A stretch of 22,532 nt of DNA from CAMLHP01 sp035712285 (GCA_035712285.1 DASTBA010000097.1:1-22532), one strand, 5' to 3'. Shown: positions 1 to 7,092, numbered from the stretch's first letter. The notes: generated from the letters alone by a model not told the origin. Numbers and translations are program-made.

Positions 1-22
1 GAGCCGGATAGCTTCCCCCGCC

Positions 23-562
23 GTGCCCACCCGCGCCCCGCTCCTCGACGAACGCGCCATCGCCCGGACACTCGCGCGGATGGCGTCCGAGGTCGTTGAG
101 CGCGCCCGCGGCACCGACGGCCTGGTGCTGGTCGGGATCCAGCGCCGCGGCGTGGAACTCGCCTACCGGATCAAGCGCCTGATCGACCAGGTCGAGCGCA
201 CCAACATTCCCTGCGGCAAGCTCGATATCACCCTCTACCGTGACGACCTGCAGACCATCGGCCCCAAGCCGGTGGTGGGCGAGACCAGCCTGCCGGAGCT
301 CGACGACCGCACCGTCATCATCGTGGACGACGTGCTCTTCACCGGCCGCACGGTGCGCGCCGCGCTGGACGAAGTCAGCGATTTCGGGCGCCCGCGCCGG
401 GTCCTGCTGGCGGTGCTGGTGGACCGGGGCGGCCGGGAGCTGCCCATCCAGGCGGACGTGGTGGGTGCGGTCGTCAGCGTGGCCGAGCGGGACCGCGTGG
501 ATGTGCTGGTGAGCGAACTGGACGGCCAGGACATTGTCCAGCTGGTGCGAGGTGATGGATGA
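23..562 (+). CDS. pyrR: PyrR bifunctional pyr operon regulator / uracil phosphoribosyltransferase
   Basis: PyrR proteins bind pyr mRNA in response to UMP/UTP and PRPP, and many also make UMP from uracil and PRPP. The 179-residue product matches the family's usual size of about 180. The type I phosphoribosyltransferase PRPP loop is at residues 98-113 (VIIVDDVLFTGRTVRA). Other family landmarks are LVGIQRRG (36-43), DITLYRDDL (68-76) and LVDRGGRELPI (132-142). The start used is GTG at 23. The frame stays open to the left edge of the window and no Shine-Dalgarno is visible in the 22 bases before it, but the N-terminus aligns with known PyrR from there. The stop overlaps the pyrB start by ATGA, so there is no room for an attenuator between them; any PyrR-responsive leader must lie upstream of the window. 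Confidence 0.95.
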   Translation: MPTRAPLLDERAIARTLARMASEVVERARGTDGLVLVGIQRRGVELAYRIKRLIDQVERTNIPCGKLDITLYRDDLQTIGPKPVVGETSLPELDDRTVIIVDDVLFTGRTVRAALDEVSDFGRPRRVLLAVLVDRGGRELPIQADVVGAVVSVAERDRVDVLVSELDGQDIVQLVRGDG

Positions 563-1524
563 CGGGAGTGTCCGGACTCGGCAAGGACCTCGTGGGGCTG
601 GAGCCGCTCGGTGCCGACCAGATTCGCCTGATTCTCGACACCGCCGAGCCGTTCAAGGAAGTCAGCGAGCGCCAGATCAAGAAGGTTCCCGCCCTCCGCG
701 GCAAGACCATCGTCAATCTCTTCTTCGAAGCCAGCACCCGCACCCGCATCTCCTTCGAGTTTGCCGAGAAGCGCCTCTCCGCGGACACGGTGAACGTCGC
801 GGCGGTGGGGAGCTCCGTCTCCAAGGGCGAAACGCTGGTGGATACCGCGCGCAACCTCGAGGCGATGCGGATCGACATGGTGGTGATCCGGCATTCGTCC
901 TCCGGGGCCGCCCGGTTCCTGGGCGACCGGATCAACAGCAATGTCATCAACGCCGGCGACGGCAAGCACGAGCACCCGACCCAGGGCCTGCTGGACATTC
1001 TCACCCTGCGCGACCGGTTCGGCCGGATCGAGGGGCTCAAGGTGGCCATCGTCGGCGACGTGCTCCACAGCCGGGTGGCACGCAGCAACATCTGGGGGCT
1101 CCGGGCCCTCGGCGCCGAGGTCGCGGTCTGCGGCCCCCCGTCGCTGTTGCCGCGGAACATCGGTGATCTCGGGGTCACCGTGCTTCCCCGGGTGGAAGAC
1201 GCGATCCAGTGGGCCGACGCGCTCAACGTGCTGCGCCTGCAGCTCGAACGGATGACGGCGGGGTTCATCCCCTCGCTCCGCGAATACAACCGGGTCTTCG
1301 GCGTGTCCACGGAGCGGCTGCGGCGCGCGTCGAAGGATCTGACCATCCTGCATCCCGGCCCGATGAACCGCGGCGTCGAGATCGATTCCGACGTGGCCGA
1401 CGGAGAGCACAGCGTGATCCTCCCGCAGGTGACCAACGGTGTTGCAGTCCGCATGGCGGTGCTCTACCTGCTGGCCGGCGGCCAGTCGGGCAAGTCGGCC
1501 GCGGCCGAGGGAGGCGAACGATGA
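559..1524 (+). CDS. pyrB: Aspartate carbamoyltransferase catalytic subunit
   Basis: This enzyme condenses carbamoyl phosphate with L-aspartate to N-carbamoylaspartate, the committed step of pyrimidine synthesis, in the cytosol. The 321-residue product has the carbamoyl-phosphate signature FFEASTRTRISFE (55-67, with S-T-R-T-R at 59-63), the conserved lysine in SKGE (K89), HPTQ (139-142) and PGPMNRGVEI (266-275). Length is slightly above the usual 305-310 because of a polar C-terminal tail after about residue 305. The ATG overlaps the pyrR stop (ATGA), and its own stop overlaps the pyrC start in the same way, so the three genes are probably one translationally coupled transcript. No regulatory subunit gene (pyrI) is adjacent, as expected for lineages that use PyrR control. 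Confidence 0.97.
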   Translation: MTGVSGLGKDLVGLEPLGADQIRLILDTAEPFKEVSERQIKKVPALRGKTIVNLFFEASTRTRISFEFAEKRLSADTVNVAAVGSSVSKGETLVDTARNLEAMRIDMVVIRHSSSGAARFLGDRINSNVINAGDGKHEHPTQGLLDILTLRDRFGRIEGLKVAIVGDVLHSRVARSNIWGLRALGAEVAVCGPPSLLPRNIGDLGVTVLPRVEDAIQWADALNVLRLQLERMTAGFIPSLREYNRVFGVSTERLRRASKDLTILHPGPMNRGVEIDSDVADGEHSVILPQVTNGVAVRMAVLYLLAGGQSGKSAAAEGGER

Positions 1525-2822
1525 GGCCGCTGCTCATCCGGGGCGGGCGGGTGGTGGATCCGGCGAGCGGCCGGGACGAGATGGCCGACGTGCTCCTCGC
1601 CGGCGGCAAGGTGGAGGCGGTGGGCCGTGCTCTCGGCACGCCGGATGAGGCCGAGGTTCTCGATGCCACGGGACTGGTCGTGGCGCCCGGATTGATTGAC
1701 CTCCACACCCACCTGCGCGAGCCGGGGCAGGAGGAGCTGGAAACGATTGCTACCGGTGCAGCAGCGGCGGTGGCGGGCGGCTTCACCGCCGTCTGCGCCA
1801 TGCCCAACACCGATCCGGTCTGTGACAACCAGGGCGTGGTGGGCTTCGTGGTGGGCCAGGCCCAGCGGGCGGGGAAGGCACGGGTCTATCCGATCGGCGC
1901 GATCTCCGTGGGGCAGAAGGGGGCGCAGCTCGCGGAGTTCGGCGAGCTGGTCGGGGCGGGGGCGGTGGCGGTGAGCGACGACGGCAAGCCGGTGATGTCG
2001 AGTCACCTGATGCGGACGGCGCTGGAGTACGCCCGGGTCTTCGGCATTCCGGTAGCGGACCACTGCGAGGAGATGACGCTGGCCGAGGGCGGCGCCATGC
2101 ACGAGGGGCTTGTGTCCACCCGGCTCGGCCTCAAGGGCATCCCGGCCGCGGCCGAGGAGATCATGGTGGCGCGCGACATCCTGCTGGCGGAGCTCACCGG
2201 CGGGCACGTGCACCTCTGCCACATGTCCACGCGCGGGTCGGTGGAGCTGATCCGCCGCGCCAAGGAGCGCGGCATTGCCGTGACCGCGGAGGCGTGCCCG
2301 CATCACTTCACGCTGACGCACGAGGCCTGCGAGGGGTACGACACGAATGCCAAGATGAACCCGCCGCTGCGCGAGGCGGAAGATCGTGAGGCCATCCGGC
2401 TGGCGCTTCGTGACGGCACGATTGACGTGATTGCCACCGACCACGCGCCGCACCACTACGATGCCAAGGAGCGCGAGTTCGACCAGGCGCCCAACGGGAT
2501 CATCGGTCTCGAGACGGCGCTGCCGCTCGCGATGGCCGAACTGGTCGAGACCGGCCTCCTGACGCTGCCGCAGCTGATCGAGCGGATGAGCACCATCCCG
2601 GCCCGGATCTTCCACCTCCCGGGCGGCTCGCTGGCCCGGGGCGCTGCCGCGGACGTGGTGGTCCTCGACCCGGCGGTGAACTGGATGGTCGAGCCTTCCG
2701 CGTTCTTCTCGAAGAGCCGCAATACGCCGTTCAGTGGTCGCAAGGTGCGCGGGCGAGCCGAGCATACCGTCGTCCGGGGACAGGTGGTGTACCACCGGTC
2801 GCCGGCCCCTGCATTGCGCTGA
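1521..2822 (+). CDS. pyrC: Dihydroorotase, class I, zinc amidohydrolase
   Basis: Dihydroorotase cyclises N-carbamoylaspartate to dihydroorotate. The reading frame is open well upstream, but ATG at 1521 (ATGA overlap with pyrB) gives a 433-residue protein starting MRPLLIRGGRVVDP, the normal N-terminus of class I (long) dihydroorotases. Metal and substrate residues are visible: DLHTHLREPG (60-69, with H62 and H64), the aspartates in SDDGKP (D153/D154), H181 in ADHCEE, H234 in HLCHMS and D307 in ATDHAPHH. A complete set of ligands argues for an active enzyme and not for the inactive pseudo-dihydroorotase found beside some aspartate carbamoyltransferases. It is the last gene of the pyr cluster; about 99 noncoding bases follow before the next start. 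Confidence 0.97.
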   Translation: MRPLLIRGGRVVDPASGRDEMADVLLAGGKVEAVGRALGTPDEAEVLDATGLVVAPGLIDLHTHLREPGQEELETIATGAAAAVAGGFTAVCAMPNTDPVCDNQGVVGFVVGQAQRAGKARVYPIGAISVGQKGAQLAEFGELVGAGAVAVSDDGKPVMSSHLMRTALEYARVFGIPVADHCEEMTLAEGGAMHEGLVSTRLGLKGIPAAAEEIMVARDILLAELTGGHVHLCHMSTRGSVELIRRAKERGIAVTAEACPHHFTLTHEACEGYDTNAKMNPPLREAEDREAIRLALRDGTIDVIATDHAPHHYDAKEREFDQAPNGIIGLETALPLAMAELVETGLLTLPQLIERMSTIPARIFHLPGGSLARGAAADVVVLDPAVNWMVEPSAFFSKSRNTPFSGRKVRGRAEHTVVRGQVVYHRSPAPALR

Positions 2823-2844
2823 GCTAACACTTTCTGAATATTTG

Positions 2845-2872
2845 CGTTGGCACGCTCCTTGACGTGCCGGCG
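2845..2872 (+). other. Stem-loop after pyrC, possible weak terminator or processing site
   Basis: The transcript here can form a 10-bp stem: left arm 2845-2854, right arm 2863-2872, with a perfect inner core GGCACG/CGTGCC, two G-U pairs and an 8-base loop. It lies 23 bases after the pyrC stop. There is no U-run after it, so it is not a classical intrinsic terminator; it may aid Rho-dependent ending, protect the pyr mRNA 3' end, or be incidental. The same bases include a partial sigma-54-like pattern (see findings). Confidence 0.4.
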
Positions 2873-2905
2873 GCCGAAGCACTCCGGTTGCCGTATCCCC
2901 CTGGC

Positions 2906-2913
2906 AAGGAAGG
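2906..2913 (+). promoter_or_regulatory. Ribosome binding site for the coiled-coil/zinc-ribbon gene
   Basis: AAGGAAGG lies 8 bases before ATG at 2922. It is one of the strongest purine-rich sites in the window and it decides the start: the same frame also opens at 2847, but that start has no such site and would add 25 basic residues of non-conserved look. Confidence 0.75.
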
Positions 2914-2921
2914 CCGATACG

Positions 2922-3788
2922 ATGGGGAAATCACCTGATCGGGGATCCAGCCCGGTTGAGTCCCTGCTCGCCGAGCGCTCGCAGTTCGAGGAGTGGCTGG
3001 CCCGGCTCGCCGCCTCTGATGCTCCGGACGCCGTGCGGCGCCGGGTGCAGGCGGACTACGAGGCGCGCCTGGGCAAGGTCATGCAATCCCTGCGGGAGCA
3101 CGCCGACGCCATCGCCACTGACCTGGAACGGTATCGCCGCTCGCTGACCGATCTCGAGCGCCGGCAGGGCGAGGCGGAGGAGACGGTGTCGGAGGCCGAA
3201 CTCCGTCATTCAGTCGGGGAGTACACCGATGCCAAGTGGAGCGAGATCAGCCGGGTCCAGAACGCCTCGCTCGAGGGAATCCGGTCCGAGCTGGAGCGCG
3301 TCCGGCGCGAGATCGGCCGGCTGACCGAGGTGCAGGGATCCATCGAGGGTGGGAACGAAGCGACGGCTCCCGAGCCGGCGGCACCGGCTCCTGCGCCAAA
3401 GACGGCCCCAGTTCCAGCCCCGGCCCCGGCGGCACCGGTGCGCGCGGCAGAAGCACCGGCACCGGCCAAGGCCAAGGTGGCATCGGATGACGAACTGGAT
3501 TTCCTGAAATCGGTGACAGTCGAGCAGGCCTCGTCTCTGTCGCCTGCCAACGCCACTGACCACCAGTCATCGTCATCCGCCGAGGTCGCGCCTGCGTCCA
3601 AGGCGCCGGCACCCAAGCCCGAACCGGTAGCGGAGCCGGTGGCCGCCGCCGCTGCTCCGGCACCTGCAAAGGCGGCCGCCTCGGCGTCAGGATCGGTCAA
3701 GACGCTGAAATGCGGCGAATGCGGGACGCTCAACCGGCCGACCGAGTGGTATTGCGAACGCTGTGGGGCGGAGTTGGCCGCGTTGTAA
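2922..3788 (+). CDS. Unnamed coiled-coil protein with C-terminal zinc ribbon
   Basis: I do not recognise this 288-residue protein as a named family. Residues about 12-143 are charged and strongly helical with heptad-like leucine/valine spacing, consistent with a coiled coil. Residues about 147-188 and 221-260 are Ala/Pro-rich linkers, separated by a short acidic-hydrophobic patch (DDELDFLKSV, 189-198) that looks like a conserved docking motif. The C-terminus carries a four-cysteine zinc ribbon, C264-x2-C267-x10-C278-x2-C281, of the type seen in rubredoxin-like/zinc-ribbon adaptor domains. There is no signal peptide or membrane segment, so it is probably cytosolic. It stands alone between the pyr cluster and convergent rpsT. 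A scaffold or adaptor role is only a guess from the architecture. Confidence 0.8.
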   Translation: MGKSPDRGSSPVESLLAERSQFEEWLARLAASDAPDAVRRRVQADYEARLGKVMQSLREHADAIATDLERYRRSLTDLERRQGEAEETVSEAELRHSVGEYTDAKWSEISRVQNASLEGIRSELERVRREIGRLTEVQGSIEGGNEATAPEPAAPAPAPKTAPVPAPAPAAPVRAAEAPAPAKAKVASDDELDFLKSVTVEQASSLSPANATDHQSSSSAEVAPASKAPAPKPEPVAEPVAAAAAPAPAKAAASASGSVKTLKCGECGTLNRPTEWYCERCGAELAAL

Positions 3789-3878
3789 GTCGGGACGACG
3801 GACTGGCAGGAAGATGCTAAACTGTAACAGCTTATGGATTCGACCTCACGAATTACTTGAGAACATCTTTGTGATGTG
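3789..3878. other. Convergent intergenic spacer
   Basis: This AT-richer stretch lies between the stop of the zinc-ribbon gene and the rpsT terminator. It contains a 5-bp inverted repeat, ACATC/GATGT, at 3863-3877. I see no credible reading frame or RNA gene in it. Confidence 0.5.
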
Positions 3879-3905
3879 AAAAAGGGCGCCCGATCCGGCG
3901 CCCTT
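3879..3905 (-). terminator. Intrinsic terminator of rpsT
   Basis: A perfect 9-bp stem, AAGGGCGCC (3882-3890) and GGCGCCCTT (3897-3905), encloses a 6-base loop. Read on the - strand it is followed by TTTTT (3883-3879), the U-tract of a Rho-independent terminator, and it starts 23 bases after the rpsT stop. In the + direction the following bases are only mildly T-rich, so it may act weakly in both directions and also end the zinc-ribbon gene's transcript. Confidence 0.85.
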
Positions 3906-3928
3906 CGTGTTCTCGTGCTTTCGTGTGC

Positions 3929-4180
3929 CTACTTCTTGGCGGCCGCGTTGCGGGCCTTGGCGATGCGGCTCTTCTGTCGGGCGGCGGTGTTCGGGTGGAT
4001 CAGGCGCTTGCGCCCGGCCCGATCCAGCAACTGGCTGGCCGCCTTCTGAGATCCTTCGTCCGCACCGGCCGCGCGCGCCTCCCTGACGGCTGACCGGACC
4101 TGGCTCCGCTGGGCCCGATTCCGCGCGCGGGCGGCCCGGTTCTGACGCATGCGCTTCTTGGACGACTTGATTCGCGGCAC
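3929..4180 (-). CDS. rpsT: Small ribosomal subunit protein S20
   Basis: S20 is a primary 16S rRNA-binding protein of the 30S subunit. The 83-residue product is extremely basic. It has the family N-terminus PRIKSSKKRMRQN and the C-terminal signature HPNTAARQKSRIAKARNAA. The open frame runs upstream to 4342, but the extra 54 residues are unrelated to S20. The start chosen is GTG at 4180-4178, preceded on the - strand by GAGGAA (4189-4184). It is the only - strand gene supported in the window and is monocistronic, with its own promoter (4233-4261) and terminator (3879-3905). A short hairpin in its leader could be relevant to autoregulation. Confidence 0.95.
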   Translation of the reverse strand: MPRIKSSKKRMRQNRAARARNRAQRSQVRSAVREARAAGADEGSQKAASQLLDRAGRKRLIHPNTAARQKSRIAKARNAAAKK

Positions 4181-4199
4181 GACTTCCTCGTTCGGTGAA

Positions 4200-4222
4200 T
4201 CCGGGGCGCCTGTCGTCCCGGA
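4200..4222 (-). promoter_or_regulatory. Hairpin in the rpsT leader
   Basis: On the - strand transcript, TCCGGG (4222-4217) pairs perfectly with CCCGGA (4205-4200) around an 11-base loop. It begins about 5 bases after the predicted transcription start and ends about 10 bases before the ribosome binding site. It could stabilise the 5' end or take part in S20 feedback; no function is proven by the sequence. Confidence 0.4.
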
Positions 4223-4232
4223 GCGGCTGGAA

Positions 4233-4261
4233 AGGATAGCCGCCAACTCCTGTAAGGTCAA
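4233..4261 (-). promoter_or_regulatory. Sigma-70-type promoter of rpsT
   Basis: Read on the - strand: -35 TTGACC (4261-4256), a 17-base spacer, and -10 TATCCT (4238-4233). The predicted start is near 4226, giving a leader of about 45 bases before the GTG. The match (5/6 and 4/6) with ideal spacing fits a strongly expressed ribosomal protein gene. Confidence 0.75.
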
Positions 4262-4274
4262 GCGGCTACAACTT

Positions 4275-4304
4275 TTGACTTGAGGGGGCGCCTCCATGTA
4301 AACT
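4275..4304 (+). promoter_or_regulatory. Candidate sigma-70-type promoter for the long + strand gene run
   Basis: -35 TTGACT (4275-4280), an 18-base spacer, and -10 TAAACT (4299-4304). The predicted start is near 4311. It faces away from the rpsT promoter, with the two -35 hexamers only 13 bases apart. If real, it sets the 5' end of the S2P-scpA-scpB transcript and limits how far upstream the S2P start codon can lie. Confidence 0.5.
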
Positions 4305-4371
4305 CCCCTCGCCTCGACCGGCGGGACGCGCTCTGGAATCACAGCTTGGCAACTTCATTCTGGCCCTTCCG

Positions 4372-5031
4372 ATGCTCGTATTCGCCATGGTGGCGCACGA
4401 GTATGCGCACGGCGCCGCGGCGTTCTCCCAGGGCGACGATACCGCCTACATGCTGGGGCGCATGACGCTCAATCCCATTCCGCACATTGACCCGCTCATG
4501 AGCATCGTCCTGCCGGCGGTGCTCTGGTTCGGCAGTCACGGCGCCTTCACCTTCGGCGGCGCCAAGCCGGTGCCGGTCAATCCGCGCAAGTACCGCAAGT
4601 ATCGCCGGGGCGACATCATCGTGAGCGCCGCGGGGGTGGTGACCAATTTCGGGCTGGCGCTCGTCTGCGCGCTGGTGTTCGCGCTGGCCGGCGTGGTGGG
4701 ACACGCCCTGCCGGACGCCGGCGCCGTGCTCAATGCGGTGCAGCGGATGCTGGCCTGGGGGATCTGGATCAACCTGCTCCTGTGCTTCTTCAACCTGATC
4801 CCGATTCCGCCGCTCGACGGATCACACATCTTCTATCACCTGTTGCCGCCGGCCATCGGCTCGCAATACCGGGCGCTGTACCGGTTCGGCTTCATTCCGC
4901 TGCTGGTGCTGCTGCTGTTCCTGCCCGGCGTGACGAACTGGCTGCTCACGCCCGCGTTCCTGAGCCTCAACGCCCTGTTCCGCCTGATCGCCCCGTTCCA
5001 GCTCGAGAGCGGGCTCCACCTCTTCGCATGA
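4372..5031 (+). CDS. Site-2 protease family membrane metalloprotease
   Basis: Site-2 proteases (M50) cut transmembrane helices inside the membrane. Zinc motif HEYAHG is at residues 9-14 (H9, E10, H13 from this start). LNPIPHIDP (33-41), KPVPVNP (65-71) and the distal motif NLIPIPPLDGS (141-151), whose Asp completes the zinc site, match the short FwdE/YdiL-like bacterial M50B group. Hydrophobic segments span about 43-53, 83-110, 127-147 and 173-196. ATG 4372 is the first standard start, but it leaves almost nothing before HExxH. In-frame codons upstream encode LESQLGNFILALP, typical for this family's first helix, so the true start may be CTG 4333. The stop overlaps scpA by ATGA. This gene type often sits beside scpA-scpB in bacteria. 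Confidence 0.9.
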   Translation: MLVFAMVAHEYAHGAAAFSQGDDTAYMLGRMTLNPIPHIDPLMSIVLPAVLWFGSHGAFTFGGAKPVPVNPRKYRKYRRGDIIVSAAGVVTNFGLALVCALVFALAGVVGHALPDAGAVLNAVQRMLAWGIWINLLLCFFNLIPIPPLDGSHIFYHLLPPAIGSQYRALYRFGFIPLLVLLLFLPGVTNWLLTPAFLSLNALFRLIAPFQLESGLHLFA

Positions 5032-5801
5032 CGCTGCCGGCTACGCTCCCGGGCCCCGCGCCCGCCGCCGATACGCCCGACCTCGCCGGTGACGGTTCGG
5101 GCTTCGTGGTGGAGCTGGAGCAGTTCACCGGCCCGCTCGACCTGCTGCTGCACCTGCTCCGTGAGGAGCAGCTCGAGATCGCCGACATTCCCATCGCCCG
5201 CATCGCGGACCAGTTCCTCGGTGCGATTCACGACCTGGGGCTCAACCAGGCCGCCGACTACCTCGATATGGCGAGCCGGCTGGTCCGGCTCAAGGCGCAG
5301 CTGCTGCTGCCCCGCCACGCCGACGGCGAGGAATGGGAGGATCCGCGGGCGGAGCTGGTGCGGCGCCTGCTCGAGTATCAGCAGATCAAGGAAATCGCAC
5401 TCTGGATGGGGCGCGCCGCGGAGCGCCGCGCGCTGCAGCACGCGCGCGGGTACCTCCCGCCACCACCCGAGATTCCGCCACCGCCGCTCACCCTCGACCT
5501 GCTGCCGCTGCTGGAAGCGGTGGAGCGGGTCATCGCGGCCATTCCCTCGCCGATTCTCCACAAGGTGGTGGCGCGCCCGCTCGATGTCGAAGGCGCCACC
5601 CGGCGCATCGTGGCGCTGCTGGAGACGGAGACGGAGTTCACCTGGCGCGAGGCGCTGGGCCCGCATCCGACGATCGTGGACGTGCTGTCAACGCTGCTGG
5701 CCCTCCTGGAACTCGCCAGGCGGGGCAGCCTCACCGTGAACCAGCCGGCGCCGTTCGCGCCGCTCCGGATTGCCCGTGACCTCCCTCGCCCAGCTGCTTG
5801 A
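5028..5801 (+). CDS. scpA: Segregation and condensation protein A (kleisin)
   Basis: ScpA is the kleisin that bridges the two SMC heads and binds ScpB in the bacterial condensin, which compacts and segregates chromosomes. With ATG 5028 the product has 257 residues, a normal size. The family signature FTGPLDLLLHLLREEQLEI is at residues 33-51, followed by IPIARIADQFL (54-64) and YLDMASRLVRLKAQLLLP (78-95). The C-terminal part (about 165-235) has the winged-helix look of kleisins. A Pro-rich stretch lies near 145-157. It overlaps the upstream protease stop by 4 bases and the downstream scpB start by about 26 bases. Confidence 0.95.
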   Translation: MTLPATLPGPAPAADTPDLAGDGSGFVVELEQFTGPLDLLLHLLREEQLEIADIPIARIADQFLGAIHDLGLNQAADYLDMASRLVRLKAQLLLPRHADGEEWEDPRAELVRRLLEYQQIKEIALWMGRAAERRALQHARGYLPPPPEIPPPPLTLDLLPLLEAVERVIAAIPSPILHKVVARPLDVEGATRRIVALLETETEFTWREALGPHPTIVDVLSTLLALLELARRGSLTVNQPAPFAPLRIARDLPRPAA

Positions 5802-6363
5802 AGCGGCGCTGTTCTCCGCCAATCGTCCCCTGGCCGCGGAAGAGCTCTGCCTCCTCGAGCCCGACGCCTCGCTGGCCGATGTCCGCACCGCGCTGGACCA
5901 GCTGCGGGAGCATTATGACTTCGGCCAGCACGGCATCGAACTGGTGGAACTGGCGGGCGGCTACCAGCTCGTGACCCGGGCCGTGCATGCCGCCGCCCTC
6001 GAGCGCGCGCAGTTCTCCCAGCGGGCACCCCGCCTCTCCGCCGCCACGCTCGAAACCCTGGCGGTGGTCGCCTACCGGCAGCCGGTGGGGCGGGCGGAGA
6101 TCGAGGAGATTCGCGGGGTGTCGGCCGGTGGCGTGCTGCGCACCCTGCAGGAGCGGGGGCTCATCGAGGTGGTCGGCCGGGCCGAAGGACTGGGCCGTCC
6201 GCTGCTCTACGGTACGGCGCCGCTCTTCCTGGAACTCCTGGGCCTGCGCGATCTCGCCGACCTGCCGCGGGCCGAGGAACTGTCCATCGCCCTGCATCCT
6301 CACGTGCCGGCGGACAAGGAGCACGCGGAGGAGGCGGAGGTCGCGATTCCGTCCGAATCATGA
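5776..6363 (+). CDS. scpB: Segregation and condensation protein B
   Basis: ScpB forms a dimer of tandem winged helices that binds ScpA in the SMC complex. The start is either GTG 5776 or TTG 5770, both inside the scpA 3' end; GTG gives MTSLAQLLEAALFSANRPL, a normal ScpB N-terminus, and 195 residues. Landmarks are the second winged helix with LSAATLETLAVVAYRQP, GRAEIEEIRGVSAGGVLRTLQERGLIEVVGR and GRPLLYGTAPLFLELLGL. The tail after about residue 175 is acidic and variable. The stop overlaps the next gene's ATG (ATGA). Confidence 0.94.
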   Translation: MTSLAQLLEAALFSANRPLAAEELCLLEPDASLADVRTALDQLREHYDFGQHGIELVELAGGYQLVTRAVHAAALERAQFSQRAPRLSAATLETLAVVAYRQPVGRAEIEEIRGVSAGGVLRTLQERGLIEVVGRAEGLGRPLLYGTAPLFLELLGLRDLADLPRAEELSIALHPHVPADKEHAEEAEVAIPSES

Positions 6364-7091
6364 GCGAGATGCGGCTGCAGCGGGCCCTGGCGCGCGCCGG
6401 CGTGGCGTCCCGGCGGGCGGCGGAGGAACTCATCCGCGCCGGCCAGGTGCGGGTGGACGGCAAGGTGGCCGAGCTGGGCAGCAAGGTGGACCCGGCCCGC
6501 CAGCGGATCACCGTGGGCAAGAAGGTGGTGCAGGTGGCGGCGCGGCGCTGGCTCGCCCTCCACAAGCCGCTCGGCGTGGTGACCACGGCGAGCGACGAGG
6601 AGGGGCGGCGCACGGTGCTGGATCTGGTGCGGGACAGCGCCGGGCTCACCTACGTCGGCCGCCTCGACGTCATGACCACCGGATTGCTGCTGCTCACCAC
6701 CGATGGCGAGGCGGTGCACCGGCTCACCCATCCGCGCTACCACATTCCGCGCAGCTACACCGCGCTCGTGCACGGGCGTCCGGCGTCGGAGATCGCCGCG
6801 CTCGTCAAGCAGCCGGTGGTCGTGGAAGGCCGGCCGGTGCAACCTTCGGGCGTGCGCGTGCGTCCGGGCAAGGACGGCCGCAGCATCCTGGATCTGACGC
6901 TGCACGAGGGGCGCAACCGGATCGTGCGGCGCTGGTGCGAGGCGATGGGACTCAAGGTGGACCGGCTGGCGCGGCTCTCCTACGGGCCGGTGCGGCTGGG
7001 CGATCTGGCACCCGGGGAGTACCGGCCGCTCACGCCGGACGAGGAGCGGGCGATCTACCGGGCGGTGCGCATGGACCCGAGCGAGGGATGA
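6360..7091 (+). CDS. rluB: Pseudouridine synthase of the RluB/RsuA type
   Basis: These enzymes isomerise a uridine in rRNA to pseudouridine; RluB acts on 23S rRNA position 2605 (E. coli numbering). The 243-residue product has an N-terminal S4 RNA-binding domain (about 4-60, MRLQRALARAGVASRR) and the catalytic signature GRLDVMTTGLLLLTTDG (100-116), with catalytic D103. Further family features are LHKPLGVVTT (67-76) and LHEGRNRIVRRWCEAMG. RluB is preferred over RsuA and RluE because of the S4 domain, the length and the scpA-scpB neighbourhood, where this gene usually sits. ATG 6369 is an alternative start. One base separates its stop from the moxR ATG. Confidence 0.9.
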   Translation: MSEMRLQRALARAGVASRRAAEELIRAGQVRVDGKVAELGSKVDPARQRITVGKKVVQVAARRWLALHKPLGVVTTASDEEGRRTVLDLVRDSAGLTYVGRLDVMTTGLLLLTTDGEAVHRLTHPRYHIPRSYTALVHGRPASEIAALVKQPVVVEGRPVQPSGVRVRPGKDGRSILDLTLHEGRNRIVRRWCEAMGLKVDRLARLSYGPVRLGDLAPGEYRPLTPDEERAIYRAVRMDPSEG

Positions 7092-7092
7092 G

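Noticed and set aside
235..1410. Long - strand open frame of 391 codons opposite pyrR-pyrB
   Set aside because: It is antisense to two certain genes. The composition is rich in Arg, His, Pro and Gly with no recognisable domain, which is the usual by-product of high GC at third codon positions.
3806..3826. Possible promoter or sigma-54 site in the spacer after the zinc-ribbon gene (TGGCAG followed by TGCTAAACT)
   Set aside because: The spacing between the GG and GC pairs is one base short, and no + strand gene follows before the convergent rpsT.
4181..4342. Upstream extension of the rpsT frame by 54 codons
   Set aside because: The extra residues do not resemble S20 and they cover the promoter and leader. 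GTG 4180 has a ribosome binding site directly before it.
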